Below, in pieces: positions 34,145-46,162 of a stretch of 64,000 nt of DNA (position 1 is the first letter of the stretch; the number at the start of each line of letters is the position of its first letter). The position numbers were made by a program, and so were the translations under genes. A model generated the notes under the pieces. It was not told the origin of the DNA and did no database searches. It saw nothing but the letters and a program-made list of their open reading frames with translations. Origin of the DNA: Nematostella vectensis (Eukaryota > Cnidaria > Anthozoa > Actiniaria > Edwardsiidae); contig NC_064043.1 of assembly GCF_932526225.1 (NCBI RefSeq), positions 186,001 to 250,000 on the forward strand, in the 5' to 3' direction.

Positions 34145-36145
34145 AGTCAGCGTAGACAATATTGCGGATTTTGTCAATATTCTAATATGAAGATGTCAAT
34201 ATTCTCCCCCTTACGTCTTTATTTCTATTTATTTTATGCTTTTCACATGATACCAAAACAGCGTCTTTTTTCTTTGCTAATTTGATGTCATGTACACAAT
34301 AAAAGAGATGCGCCCGTGCGCATGGCGAGTCCCCAAGGGACCCAAGACGCCCAAATAGACCTCTATTTTTTGTCATCCACAATCTCGGCGAGCTGTGCGT
34401 GGCGTAACCGTATTACAGGCCTGGGATCCTGGTTATTGTCCTCCCCATTAATGCGCCGGTTGGGATAACCTTGCAAGAGTGTTGTACAGCATATTCGCTC
34501 GGAAATATCGGTGCTTGGGGCCTTCGGGTTCTTTACAGCCTTCCGTAAAAGCCTTGTGCTGCCATACCGATTGGGTAATCCGTATGTATGGTTTCCGTTT
34601 TGTTCTTCAAACCGGGTTCGATCCCAGGCAAATGGACTTTTTTTTTAGTTCGTTTTTTTTTCTTTGTGCTGGACCCCCTTAATCCTGATAGGTTTTGCGC
34701 AAAAATAATAAAAAAAAGTGAGTTTGCAAAATAAGCTTGCTAGATTTATTGATAATATGTATTCAATTTGTTCCTAGGAAGTTAACAAAAAAACACAAAG
34801 CAAAGAGTTTGAGGAAGTAAACAAGTATGTGAACTTTAATGTTCTATTTGAAGGGGTGCATTTTGTACAGGGAAGCATACATAGAATGCTTAACTGGTGG
34901 AGAGGGAAGAGGTAAAAGTTTATTGAGCATAATTTCAACAATAGCAGAGGTAAGAGAGGGGCACTCTCTTCATACACTATTGCAGTTGTTACCTATTATT
35001 AAATAAGTTTGTAACATGTCTTTGTTTATTAAGCAAGGTCTATTTCTGAGACAAGCAAACTCAAGTAAGGCTGTTGAAATAACAGGTGAGTGTTAAAATA
35101 TAAACAATTATCTGATTAGAAAACTACTGTAGATTCCTTTGCACCAAAATAAGAACAAACTTCATTTTGTTTGTTATTTATGAGGAACGAGATGAGCTCT
35201 ACAAAGCCATAAAGAAATATGTATTGCTCATCTAAATTATACAAGTAAATAATAATATTAAAAAAAAACTACTGTAAGTATCTAGAGTGGTTTTCATTAA
35301 CCCGTGAAACAAAGTGTGATAGTTAAACTGTAATAGTTAGTAAAACACAAAAAAGTACAATAGAATCAGATCACCACAAAGTGTAATACGCTAAAGCGTA
35401 GTTCACGGGTTAATGAAGGTTTTGACATTTCAACCTTACATCCACATGAAAGTAATGCCTAATATCGAGTGCCCTACAGTAAGTGTTTTGCAGTCAAGTT
35501 GTTTTCTGTTAGTAGGTAAAAAATTATTCTAAATAATAGTAATCATAGCTATGGTCACCACTTACACATATAGCTCTTGTAATGAAAAGAAAGAAAATAT
35601 ATATATATATGCAGTCAAACAACAGAATTGCATGATAACCTTGAATATATTAAATAAAGGACTGCAAAAAACATCTTTTGTACTAGTTGCTTGAATTGAC
35701 CCTTGGCTATTTTTAGCTGAATTCCCCTCCCCCTCTAAAAAAGAAAATAATAATAATAATAGAACAAAACTAAAAAGAAAACAAACACAGCAGAGACCCC
35801 TACCAACAATTTTGATTTTTTTTACTTGCCTTTAAAAGGGGAGTGTCATGGTTAAGAGATTTGCAATAGCTCTAGAGCCCTGACACAATGAACTTCAGTG
35901 AAATTCTAATACTGACTTATGAGCTTTTGGTACATGTGGGAGACTTTAAACAAAACCAAAAAAATGACCACAAACTGTCAATTAACATAGTTTTTAATAT
36001 AATATTGCATATTATTTAATAAGGTATTCACAGCTTTTAAAAAGTTCAACTGTTTGTTGACACTTTAAAGCCTACAAGAATCACTGACTCCAGACATGCG
36101 CAGTACTATGTTGCTGCCCCTTTAAAGTAAAATACAGCTTTACTT
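34145..36145 (+). repeat. Repeat unit 18
   Basis: 2001 bp, duplicate of unit 12 with no difference noticed. T-type junction, B box 34615-34624. Confidence 0.97.
35297..35413. mobile_element. piggyBac-like MITE, unit 18
   Basis: 117 bp; AAACTGTAAT change as in unit 12. Confidence 0.78.
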
Positions 36146-38142
36146 AGTCAGCGTAGACAAAATTGCGGATTTTGTCAATATTCTAATATGAATATGTCAA
36201 TATTCTCCCCCCTTACGTCTTTATTTCTATTTATTTTATGATTTTCACATGATACCGAAACAGCGTCTTTTTTCTTCGCTAATTTGATGTCATGTACACA
36301 ATAAAAGAGATGCGCCCGTGCGCATGGCGAGTCCCCAAGGGACCCAAGACGCCCAAATAGACCTCTATTTTTTGTCATCCACAATCTCGGCGAGCTGTGC
36401 GTGGCGTAACCGTATTACAGGCCTGGGATCCTGGTTGTTGTCCTCCCCATTAATGCGCGGGTTGGGATAACCTTGCAAGAGTGTCGTACAGCATATTCGC
36501 TCGGAAATATCGGTGCTTGGGGCCTTCGGGTTCTTTACAGCCTTCCGTAAAAGCCTTGTGCTGCCATACCGATTGGGTAATCCGTATGTATGGTTTCCGT
36601 TTTGTTCTTCAGACCGGGTTCGATCACAGGCCAATGGGCTTTTTTTTAATTCGTTTTTTTTCTTTGTGCTGGACCCCCTTAATCCTGATAGGTTTTGCGC
36701 AAAAATAATAAAAAAAAGTGAGTTTGCAAAATAAGCTTGCTAGATTTATTGATTATATGTATTCAATTTGTTCCTAGGAAGTTAACAAAAAACACAAAGC
36801 AAAGAGTTTGAGGAAGTAAACAAGTATGTGAACTTTAATGTTCTATTTGAAGGGGCGCATTTTGTACAGGGAAGCATACATAGAATGCTTAACTGGTGGA
36901 GAGGGAAGAGGTAAAATTTATTGAGCATAATTTCAACAATAGCAGGGGGAAGAGAGGGGCACTCTCTTCATACAATATTGCAGTTGTTACCTATTATTAA
37001 ATAAGTTTGTAACATGTCTTTGTTTATTAAGCAAGGTCTATTTCTGAGACAAGCAAACTCAAGTAAGGCTGTTGAAATAACAGGTGAGTGTTAAAAGAAA
37101 AACAATTATCTGATTAGAAAACTACTGTAGATTCCTTTGCACCAAAATAAGAACAATCTTTATTTTGTTTGTTATTAATGAGGAACGAGATGAGCTCTAC
37201 AAAGCCATAAAGAAATATGTATTGCTCATCTGAATTATACAAGTAAATAATAATATTAAAAAAGAACTACTGTAAGTATCTAGAGTGGTTTTCATTAACC
37301 CGTGAAACAAAGTGTGATAGTTAAACGGTAATAGTTAGTAAAACACAAAAAAAGAACTTTAGAATCAGATCACAACAAACTGTAATACGCTAAAGCGTAG
37401 TTCACGGGTTAATGAAGGTTTTGACATTTCAACCTTACATCCACATGAAAGTAATGCCTAATATCGAGTGCCCTACAGTAAGTGTTTTGCAGTCAAGTTG
37501 TTTGCTGTTAGTAGGTAAAAAATTATTCTAAATAATAGTAATCATAGCTATGGTCACCACTTACACATATAGCACTTGTAATGAAAAGAAAGAAAAAATA
37601 TATATATGCAGTCAAACAACAGAATTGCATGATAACCTTGAATATATTGAATAAAGGACTGCAAAAAACATCTTTTGTACTAGTTGCTTGAATTGACCCT
37701 TGGCTATTTTTAGCTGAATTCCCCTCCCCCTCTAAAAAAGAAAATAATAATAATAATAGAACAAAACTAAAAAGAAAACAAACACAGCAGAGACCCCCAC
37801 CAACAATTTTGATTTTTTTTACTTTCCTTTAAAGGGGGAGTGTCATGTTTAAGAGATTTGCAATAGCTCTAGAGCTCTGACACAATGAACTTCAGTGAAA
37901 TTCTAATACTGACTTATGAGCTTTTGGTACATGTGGGAGACTTTAAACAAAACAAAAAAAATGACCACAAACTGTCCATTAACATAGTTTTCAATATAAT
38001 ATTGCATATTATTTAATAAGGTATTGACAGCTTTTAAAAAGTTCAACTGTTTGTAGACACTTAAAAGCCTACAATAAACACTGACTCCAGACATGCGCAG
38101 TACTATGCTGCTGCCCCTTTAAAGTAAAATACAGCTTTACTT
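36146..38142 (+). repeat. Repeat unit 19
   Basis: 1997 bp, duplicate of unit 13 except in about 36,192-36,257, where it reads GAATATGTC, GATTTTCAC and ACCGAAACAG; the last two match unit 11. B box (GATCA) 36617-36626. Confidence 0.97.
37295..37412. mobile_element. piggyBac-like MITE, unit 19
   Basis: 118 bp; same variant as units 11 and 13. Confidence 0.77.
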
Positions 38143-40143
38143 AGTCAGCGTAGACAATATTGCGGATTTTGTCAATATTCTAATATGAAGATGTCAATAT
38201 TCTCCCCCCTTACGTCTTTATTTCTATTTATTTTATGCTTTTCACATGATACCAAAACAGCGTCTTTTTTCTTTGCTAATTTGATGTCATGTACACAATA
38301 AAAGAGATGCGCCCGTGCGCATGGCGAGTCCCCAAGGGACCCAAGACGCCCAAATAGACCTCTATTTTTTGTCATCCACAATCTCGGCGAGCTGTGCGTG
38401 GCGTAACCGTATTACAGGCCTGGGATCCTGGTTATTGTCCTCCCCATTAATGCGCCGGTTGGGATAACCTTGCAAGAGTGTTGTACAGCATATTCGCTCG
38501 GAAATATCGGTGCTTGGGGCCTTCGGGTTCTTTACAGCCTTCCGTAAAAGCCTTGTGCTGCCATACCGATTGGGTAATCCGTATGTATGGTTTCCGTTTT
38601 GTTCTTCAAACCGGGTTCGATCCCAGGCAAATGGACTTTTTTTTTTAGTTCGTTTTTTTTTTCTTTGTGCTGGACCCCCTTAATCCTGATAGGTTTTGCG
38701 CAAAAATAATAAAAAAAGTGAGTTTGCAAAATAAGCTTGCTAGATTTATTGATAATATGTATTCAATTTGTTACTAGGAAGTTAACAAAAAAACACAAAG
38801 CAAAGAGTTTGAGGAAGTAAACAAGTATGTGAACTTTAATGTTCTATTTGAAGGGGTGCATTTTGTACAGGGAAGCATACATAGAATGCTTAACTGGTGG
38901 AGAGGGAAGAGGTAAAAGTTTATTGAGCATAATTTCAACAATAGCAGAGGGAAGAGAGGGGCACTCTCTTCATACACTATTGCAGTTGTTACCTATTATT
39001 AAATAAGTTTGTAACATGTCTTTGTTTATTAAGCAAGGTCTATTTCTGAGACAAGCAAACTCAAGTAAGGCTGTTGAAATAACAGGTGAGTGTTAAAAGA
39101 TAAACAATTATCTGATTAGAAAACTACTGTAGATTCCTTTGCACCAAAATAAGAACAAACTTCATTTTGTTTGTTATTTATGAGGAACGAGATGAGCTCT
39201 ACAAAGCCATAAAGAAATATGTATTGCTCATCTAAATTATACAAGTAAATAATAATATTAAAAAAAAACTACTGTAAGTATCTAGAGTGGTTTTTATTAA
39301 CCCGTGAAACAAAGTGTGATAGTTAAACGGTAATAGTTAGTAAAACACAAAAAAGTACAATAGAATCAGATCACCACAAAGTGTAATACGCTAAAGCGTA
39401 GTTCACGGGTTAATGAAGGTTTTGACATTTCAACCTTACATCCACATGAAAGTAATGCCTAATATCGAGTGCCCTACAGTAAGTGTTTTGCAGTCAAGTT
39501 GTTTTCTGTTAGTAGGTAAAAAATTATTCTAAATAATAGTAATCATAGCTATGGTCACCACTTACACATATAGCTCTTGAAATGAAAAGAAAGAAAATAT
39601 ATATATATGCAGTCAAACAACAGAATTGCATGATAACCTTGAATATATTAAACAAAGGACTGCAAAAAACATCTTTTGTACTAGTTGCTTGAATTGACCC
39701 TTGGCTATTTTTAGCTGAATTCCCCTCCCCCTCTAAAAAAGAAAATAATAATAATAATAGAACAAAACTAAAAAGAAAACAAACACAGCAGAGACCCCCA
39801 CCAACAATTTTGATTTTTTTTACTTGCCTTTAAAAGGGGAGTGTCATGGTTAAGAGATTTGCAATAGCTCTAGAGCCCTGACACAATGAACTTCAGTGAA
39901 ATTCTAATACTGACTTATGAGCTTTTGGTACATGTGGGAGACTTTAAACAAAACCAAAAAAATGACCACAAACTGTCAATTAACATAGTTTTTAATATAA
40001 TATTGCATATTATTTAATAAGGTATTCACAGCTTTTAAAAAGTTCAACTGTTTGTTGACACTTTAAAGCCTACAAGAATCACTGACTCCAGACATGCGCA
40101 GTACTATGTTGCTGCCCCTTTAAAGTAAAATACAGCTTTACTT
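38143..40143 (+). repeat. Repeat unit 20
   Basis: 2001 bp, duplicate of unit 14. One difference is GGTTTTTATTAA beside the MITE. B box 38614-38623. Confidence 0.97.
39297..39413. mobile_element. piggyBac-like MITE, unit 20
   Basis: 117 bp; the base two positions before the left TTAA is T instead of C, so the extended inverted repeat has a mismatch just outside the target site. Confidence 0.78.
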
Positions 40144-41294
40144 AGTCAGCGTAGACAAAATTGCGGATTTTGTCAATATTCTAATATGAAGATGTCAATA
40201 TTCTCCCCCCTTACGTCTTTATTTCTATTTATTTTATGATTTTCACATGATACCAAAACAGCGTCTTTTTATTCGCTAATTTGATGTCATGTACACAATA
40301 AAAGAGATGCGACCGTGCGCATGGCGAGTCCCCAAGGGACCCAAGACGCCCAAATAGACCTCTATTTTTTGTCATCCACAATCTCGGCGAGCTGTGCGTG
40401 GCGTAACCGTATTACAGGCCTGGGATCCTGGTTATTGTCCTCCCCATTAATGCGCGGGTTGGGATAACCTTGCAAGAGTGTTGTACAGCATATTCGCTCG
40501 GAAATATCGGTGCTTGGGGCCTTCGGGTTTTTTACAGCCTTCCTTAAAAGCCTTGTGCTGCCATACCGATTGGGTAATCCGTATGTATGGTTTCCGTTTT
40601 GTTCTTCAGACCGGGTTCGATCCTAGGCCAATGGGCTTTTTTTTTAATTCGTTTTGTTTTTCTTTGTGCTGGACCCCCTTAATCCTGATAGGTTTTGCGC
40701 AAAAATAATAAAAAAAGTGAGTTTGCAAAATAAGCTAGCTAGATTTATTGATTATATGTATTCAATTTGTTCCTAGGAAGTTAACAAAAAACACAAATCA
40801 AAGAGTTTGAGGAAGTAAACAAGTATGTGAACTTTAATGTTCTATTTGAAGGGGTGCATTTTGTACAGGGAAGCATACATAGAATGCTTAACTGGTGGAG
40901 AAGGAAGAGGTAAAAGTTTATTGAGCATAATTTCAACAATAGCAGAGGGAAGAGAGTGGCACTCTCTTCATACAATATTGCAGTTGTTACCTATTATTAA
41001 ATAAGTTTGTAACATGTCTTTGTTTATTAAGCAAGGTCTATTTCTGAGACAAGCAAACTCAAGTAAGGCTGTTGAAATAACAGGTGAGTGTTAAAAGAAA
41101 AACAATTATCTGATTAGAAAACTACTGTAGATTCCTTTGCACCAAAATAAGAACAAACTTCATTTTGTTTGTTATTTATGAGGAACGAGATGAGCTCTAC
41201 AAAGCCATAAAGAAATATGTATTGCTCATCTAAATTATACAAGTAAATAATAATATTAAAAAAGAACTACTGTAAGTATCTAGAGTGGTTTTCA

Positions 41295-41411
41295 TTAACC
41301 CGTGAAACAAAGTGTGATAGTTAAACGGTAATAGTTAGTAAAACACAAAAAAGTACAATAGAATCAGATCACCACAAAGTGTAATACGCTAAAGCGTAGT
41401 TCACGGGTTAA
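41295..41411. mobile_element. piggyBac-like MITE, unit 21
   Basis: 117 bp; as in unit 15. Confidence 0.78.
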
Positions 41412-41591
41412 TGAAGGTTTTGACATTTCAACCTTACATCCACATGAAAGTAATGCCTAATATCGAGTGCCCTACAGTAAGTGTTTTGCAGTCAAGTTGT
41501 TTTCTGTTAGTAGGTAAAAAAATATTCTAAATAATAGTAATCATAGCTATGGTCACCACTTACACATATAGAACTTGTAATGAAAAGAAAG

Positions 41592-41595
41592 AAAA

Positions 41596-41646
<51 letters not shown>
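41592..41646. repeat. Expanded A-run plus (AT)n, unit 21
   Basis: About 22 A then about 17 AT steps before GCATTC. Compared with unit 15, A-run up and AT steps down, typical of slippage after the 12-kb duplication. Confidence 0.9.
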
Positions 41647-41649
<3 letters not shown>

Positions 41650-42182
41650 TTCAAACAACAGAATTGCATGATAACCTTGAATATATTGAATAAAGGACTG
41701 CAAAAAACATCTTTTGTACTAGTTGCTTGAATTGACCCTTGGCTATTTTTAGCTGAATTCCCCTCCCCCTCTAAAAAAGAAAATAATAATAATAATAGAA
41801 CAAAACTAAAAAGAAAACAAACACAACAGAGACCCCCACCAACAATTTTGATTTTTTTTACTTTCCTTTAAAAGGGGAGTGTCATGGTTAATAGATTTGC
41901 AATAGCTCTAGAGCCCTGACACAATGAACTTCAGTGAAATTCTAATACTGACTTATGAGCTTTTGGTACATGTGGGAGACTTTAAACAAAACAAAAAAAA
42001 ATGACCACAAACTGTCAATTAACATAGTTTTCAATATAATATTGCATATTATTTAATAAGGTATTGACAGCTTTTAAAAAGTTCAACTGTTTGTAGACAC
42101 TTAAAAGCCTACAAGAATCACTGACTCCAGACATGCGCAGTACTATGTTGCTGCCCCTTTAAAGTAAAATACAGCTTTACTT

Positions 42183-44162
42183 AGTCAGCGTAGACAAAAT
42201 TGCGGATTTTGTCAATATTCTAATATGAAGATGTCAATATTCTCTCCCCTTACGTCTTTATTTCTATTTATTTTATGATTTTCACATGATACCAAAACAG
42301 CGTCTTTTTTCTTCGCTAATTTGATGTCATGTACACAATAAAAGAGATGCGCCCGTGCGCATGGCGAGTCCATAAGGGACCCAAGATTCCCAAATAGACC
42401 TCTATTTTTTGTCATCCACAATCTCGGCGAGCTGTGCGTGGCGTAACCGTATTACAGGCCTGGAATTCTGGTTATTGTCCTCCCCATTAATGCGCGGGTT
42501 GGGATAACCTTGCAAGAGTGTTGTACAGCATATTCGCTCGGAAATATCGGTGCTTGGGGCCTTCGGGTTCTTTACAGCCTTCCGTAAAAGCCTTGTGCTG
42601 CCATACCGATTGGGTAATCCGTATGTATGGTTTACGTTTTGTTCTTCAGACCGGGTTCGATCCCAGGCCAATGGGCTTTTTTTTTTAATTCGTTTTTTTT
42701 TTCTTTGTGCTGGACCCCCTTATTCCTGATAGGTTTTGCGCAAAAATAATAAAAAAAGTGAGTTTGCAAAATAAGCTTGCTAGATTTATTGATTATATGT
42801 ATTCAATTTGTTCCTAGGAAGTTAACAAAAAACACAAAGCAAAGAGTTTGAGGAAGTAAACAAGTATGTGAACTTTAATGTTCTATTTGAAGGGGTGCAT
42901 TTTGTACAGGGAAGCATACATAGAATGCTTAACTGGTGGAGAGGGAAGAGGTAAAAGTTTATTGAGCATAATTTCAACAATAGCAGGGGAAAGAGAGGGG
43001 CACTCTCTTCATACAATATTGCAGTTGTTACCTATTATTAAATTAAGTTTGTAAGATATATTTGTTTATTAAGCAAGGTCTATTTCTGAGACAAGCAAAC
43101 TCAAGTAAGAGCTGTTGAAATAACAGGTGAGTGTTAAAAAAAAACAATTATCTGATTAGAAAACTAATGTAGATTCCTTTGCACCAAATAAGAACAAACT
43201 TCATTTTGTTTGTTATTTATGAGGAACGAGATGAGCTCTACAAAGCCATAAAGAAATATGTATTGCTCATCTAAATTATACAAGTAAATAATAATATTAA
43301 AAAAGAATTACTGTAAGTAATTAGAGTGGTTTTCATTAACCCGTGAAACAAAGTGTGATAGTTAAACGGTAATAGTTAGTAAAACACAAAAAAGAACAAT
43401 AGAATCAGATCACAACAAATTGTAATACGCTAAAGCGTAGTTCACGGGTTAATGAAGGTTTTGACATTTCAACCTTACATCAACATGAAAGTAATGCCTA
43501 ATATCGAGTGCCCTACAGTAAGTGTTTTGCAGTCTAGTTGTTTTCTGTTAGTAGGTAAAAAATTATTCTAAATAATAGTAATCATAGCTATGGTCACCAC
43601 TTACACATATAGCACTTGTAATGAAAAGAAAGAAAAAATATATATATGCAGTCAAACAACAGAATTGCATGATAACCTTGAATATATTGAATAAAGGACT
43701 GCAAAAAACATCTTTTGTACTAGTTGCTTGAATTGACCCTTGGCTATTTTTAGCTGAATTCCCCTCCCCCTCTAAAAAAGAAAATAATAACAATAATAGA
43801 ACAAAACTAAAAAGAAAACAAACACAACAGAGACCCCCACCAACAATTTTAATTTTTTTTACTTTTCTTTAAAAGGGGAGTGTCATGGTTAAGAGATTTG
43901 CAATAGCTCTAGAGCCCTGACACAATGAACTTCAGTGAAATTCTAATACTGACTTATGAGCTTTTGGTACATGTGGGAGACTTTAAACAAAATGTCAATT
44001 AACATAGTTTTCAATATAATATTGCATATTATTTAATAAGGTATTGACAGCTTTTAAAAAGTTCAACTGTTTGTAGACACTTAAAAGCCTACAAGAATCA
44101 CTGACTCCAGACATGCGCAGTACTATGTTGCTGCCCCTTTAAAGTAAAATACAGCTTTACTT
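42183..44162 (+). repeat. Repeat unit 22
   Basis: 1980 bp, duplicate of unit 16 with the same roughly 20-bp deletion. It has CTAATATG at the start where unit 16 reads CTAAAATG. B box 42654-42663. Confidence 0.97.
43336..43452. mobile_element. piggyBac-like MITE, unit 22
   Basis: 117 bp; M2-type interior. Confidence 0.78.
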
Positions 44163-46162
44163 AGTCAGCGTAGACAAAATTGCGGATTTTGTCAATATTC
44201 TAATATGAAGATGTCAATATTCTCTCCCCTTACGTCTTTATTTCTATTTATTTTATGATTTTCACATGATACCAAAACAGCGTCTTTTTTCTTCGCTAAT
44301 TTGATGTCATGTACACAACAAAAGAGATGCGCCCGTGCGCATGGCGAGTCCATAAGGGACCCAAGACGCCCAAATAGACCTCTATTTTTTGTCATCCACA
44401 ATCTCGGCGAGCTGTGCGTGGCGTAACCGTATTACAGGCCTGGAATTCTGGTTATTGTCCTCCCTATTAATGCGCGGGTTGGGATAACCTTGCAAGAGTG
44501 TTGTACAGCATATTCGCTCGGAAATATCGGTACTTGGGGCCTTCGGGTTCTTTACAGCCTTCCGTAAAAGCCTTGTGCTGCCATACCGATTGGGTAATCC
44601 GTATGTATGGTTTACGTTTTGTTCTTCAGACCGGGTTCGATCCCAGGCCAATGGGCTTTTTTTTTAATTCGTTTTTTTTTCTTTGTGCTGGACCCCCTTA
44701 TTCCTGATAGGTTTTGCGCAAAAATAATAAAAAAAGTGAGTTTGCAAAATAAGCTTGCTAGATTTATTGATTATATGTATTCAATTTGTTCCTAGGAAGT
44801 TAACAAAAAACAGAAAGCAAAGAGTTTGAGGAAGTAAACAAGTATGTGAACTTTAATGTTCTATTTGAAGGGGTGCATTTTGTACAGGGAAGCATACATA
44901 GAATGCTTAACTGGTGGAGAGGGAAGAGGTAAAAGTTTATTGAGCATAATTTCAACAATAGCAGGGGGAAGAGAGGGGCACTCTCTTCATACAATATTGC
45001 AGTTGTTACCTATTATTAAATTAAGTTTGTAAGATATATTTGTTTATTAAGCAAGGTCTATTTCTGAGACAAGCAAACTCAAGTAAGAGCTGTTGAAATA
45101 ACAGGTGAGTGTTAAAAAAAAACAATTATCTGATTAGAAAACTAATGTAGATTCCTTTGCACCAAATAAGAACAAACTTCATTTTGTTTGTTATTTATGA
45201 GGAACGAGATGAGCTCTACAAAGCCATAAAGAAATATGTATTGCTCATCTAAATTATACAAGTAAATAATAATATTAAAAAAGAATTACTGTAAGTAATT
45301 AGAGTGGTTTTCATTAACCCGTGAAACAAAGTGTGATAGTTAAACGGTAATAGTTAGTAAAACACAAAAAAGAACAATAGAATCAGATCACAACAAATTG
45401 TAATACGCTAAAGCGTAGTTCACGGGTTAATGAAGGTTTTGACATTTCAACCTTACATCCACATGAAAGTAATGCCTAATATCGAGTGCCCTACAGTAAG
45501 TGTTTTGCAGTCTAGTTGTTTTCTGTTAGTAGGTAAAAAATTATTCTAAATAATAGTAATCATAGCTATGGTCACCACTTACACATATAGCACTTGTAAT
45601 GAAAAGAAAGAAAAAATATATATATGCAGTCAAACAACAGAATTGCATGATAACCTTGAATATATTGAATAAAGGACTGCAAAAAAACATCTTTTGTACT
45701 AGTTGCTTGAATTGACCCTTGGCTATTTTTAGCTGAATTCCCCTCCCCCTCTAAAAAAGAAAATAATAATAATAATAGAACAAAACTAAAAAGAAAACAA
45801 ACACAGCAGAAACCCCCACCAACAATTTTGATTTTTTTTTACTTTCCTTTAAAGGGGGAGTGTCATGTTTAAGAGATTTGCAATAGCTCTAGAGCCCTGA
45901 CACAATGAACTTCAGTGAAATTCTAATACTGACTTATGAGCTTTTAGTACATGTGGGAGACTTTAAACAAAACAAAAAAAATGACCACAAACTGTCAATT
46001 AACATAGTTTTCAATATAATATTGCATATTATTTAATAAGGTATTGACAGCTTTTAAAAAGTTCAACTGTTTGTAGACACTTAAAAGACTACAATAAACA
46101 CTGACTCCAGATATGCGCAGTACTATGCTGCTGCCCCTTTAAAGTAAAATACAGCTTTACTT
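44163..46162 (+). repeat. Repeat unit 23
   Basis: 2000 bp, duplicate of unit 17 up to about 45,512, then a different tail (TCTAGTTG, CAGAAACCCCC). TGTTCTATT here against TGTCCTATT in unit 17. B box 44634-44643. Confidence 0.97.
45314..45430. mobile_element. piggyBac-like MITE, unit 23
   Basis: 117 bp; M2-type interior. Confidence 0.78.

Larger units (their letters stand above)
40144..42182 (+). repeat. Repeat unit 21
   Basis: 2039 bp, duplicate of unit 15, including the 10-bp hairpin variant. B box 40614-40623. The main visible difference is the microsatellite. Confidence 0.97.
33385..45512 (+). repeat. ~12,018-bp six-unit block, copy 2 (approximate ends)
   Basis: Second copy of the six-unit block, offset 12,015 bp for units 18-21 and 12,016 for 22-23. 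Right limit near 45,512, where unit 23 keeps TCTAGTTGTTTTC instead of the TCAAGTTGTTTGC found at the end of copy 1. Differences seen are few: AT/poly-A length in unit 21, single bases in units 20, 22 and 23, and a small patch at the start of unit 19. Confidence 0.85.
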
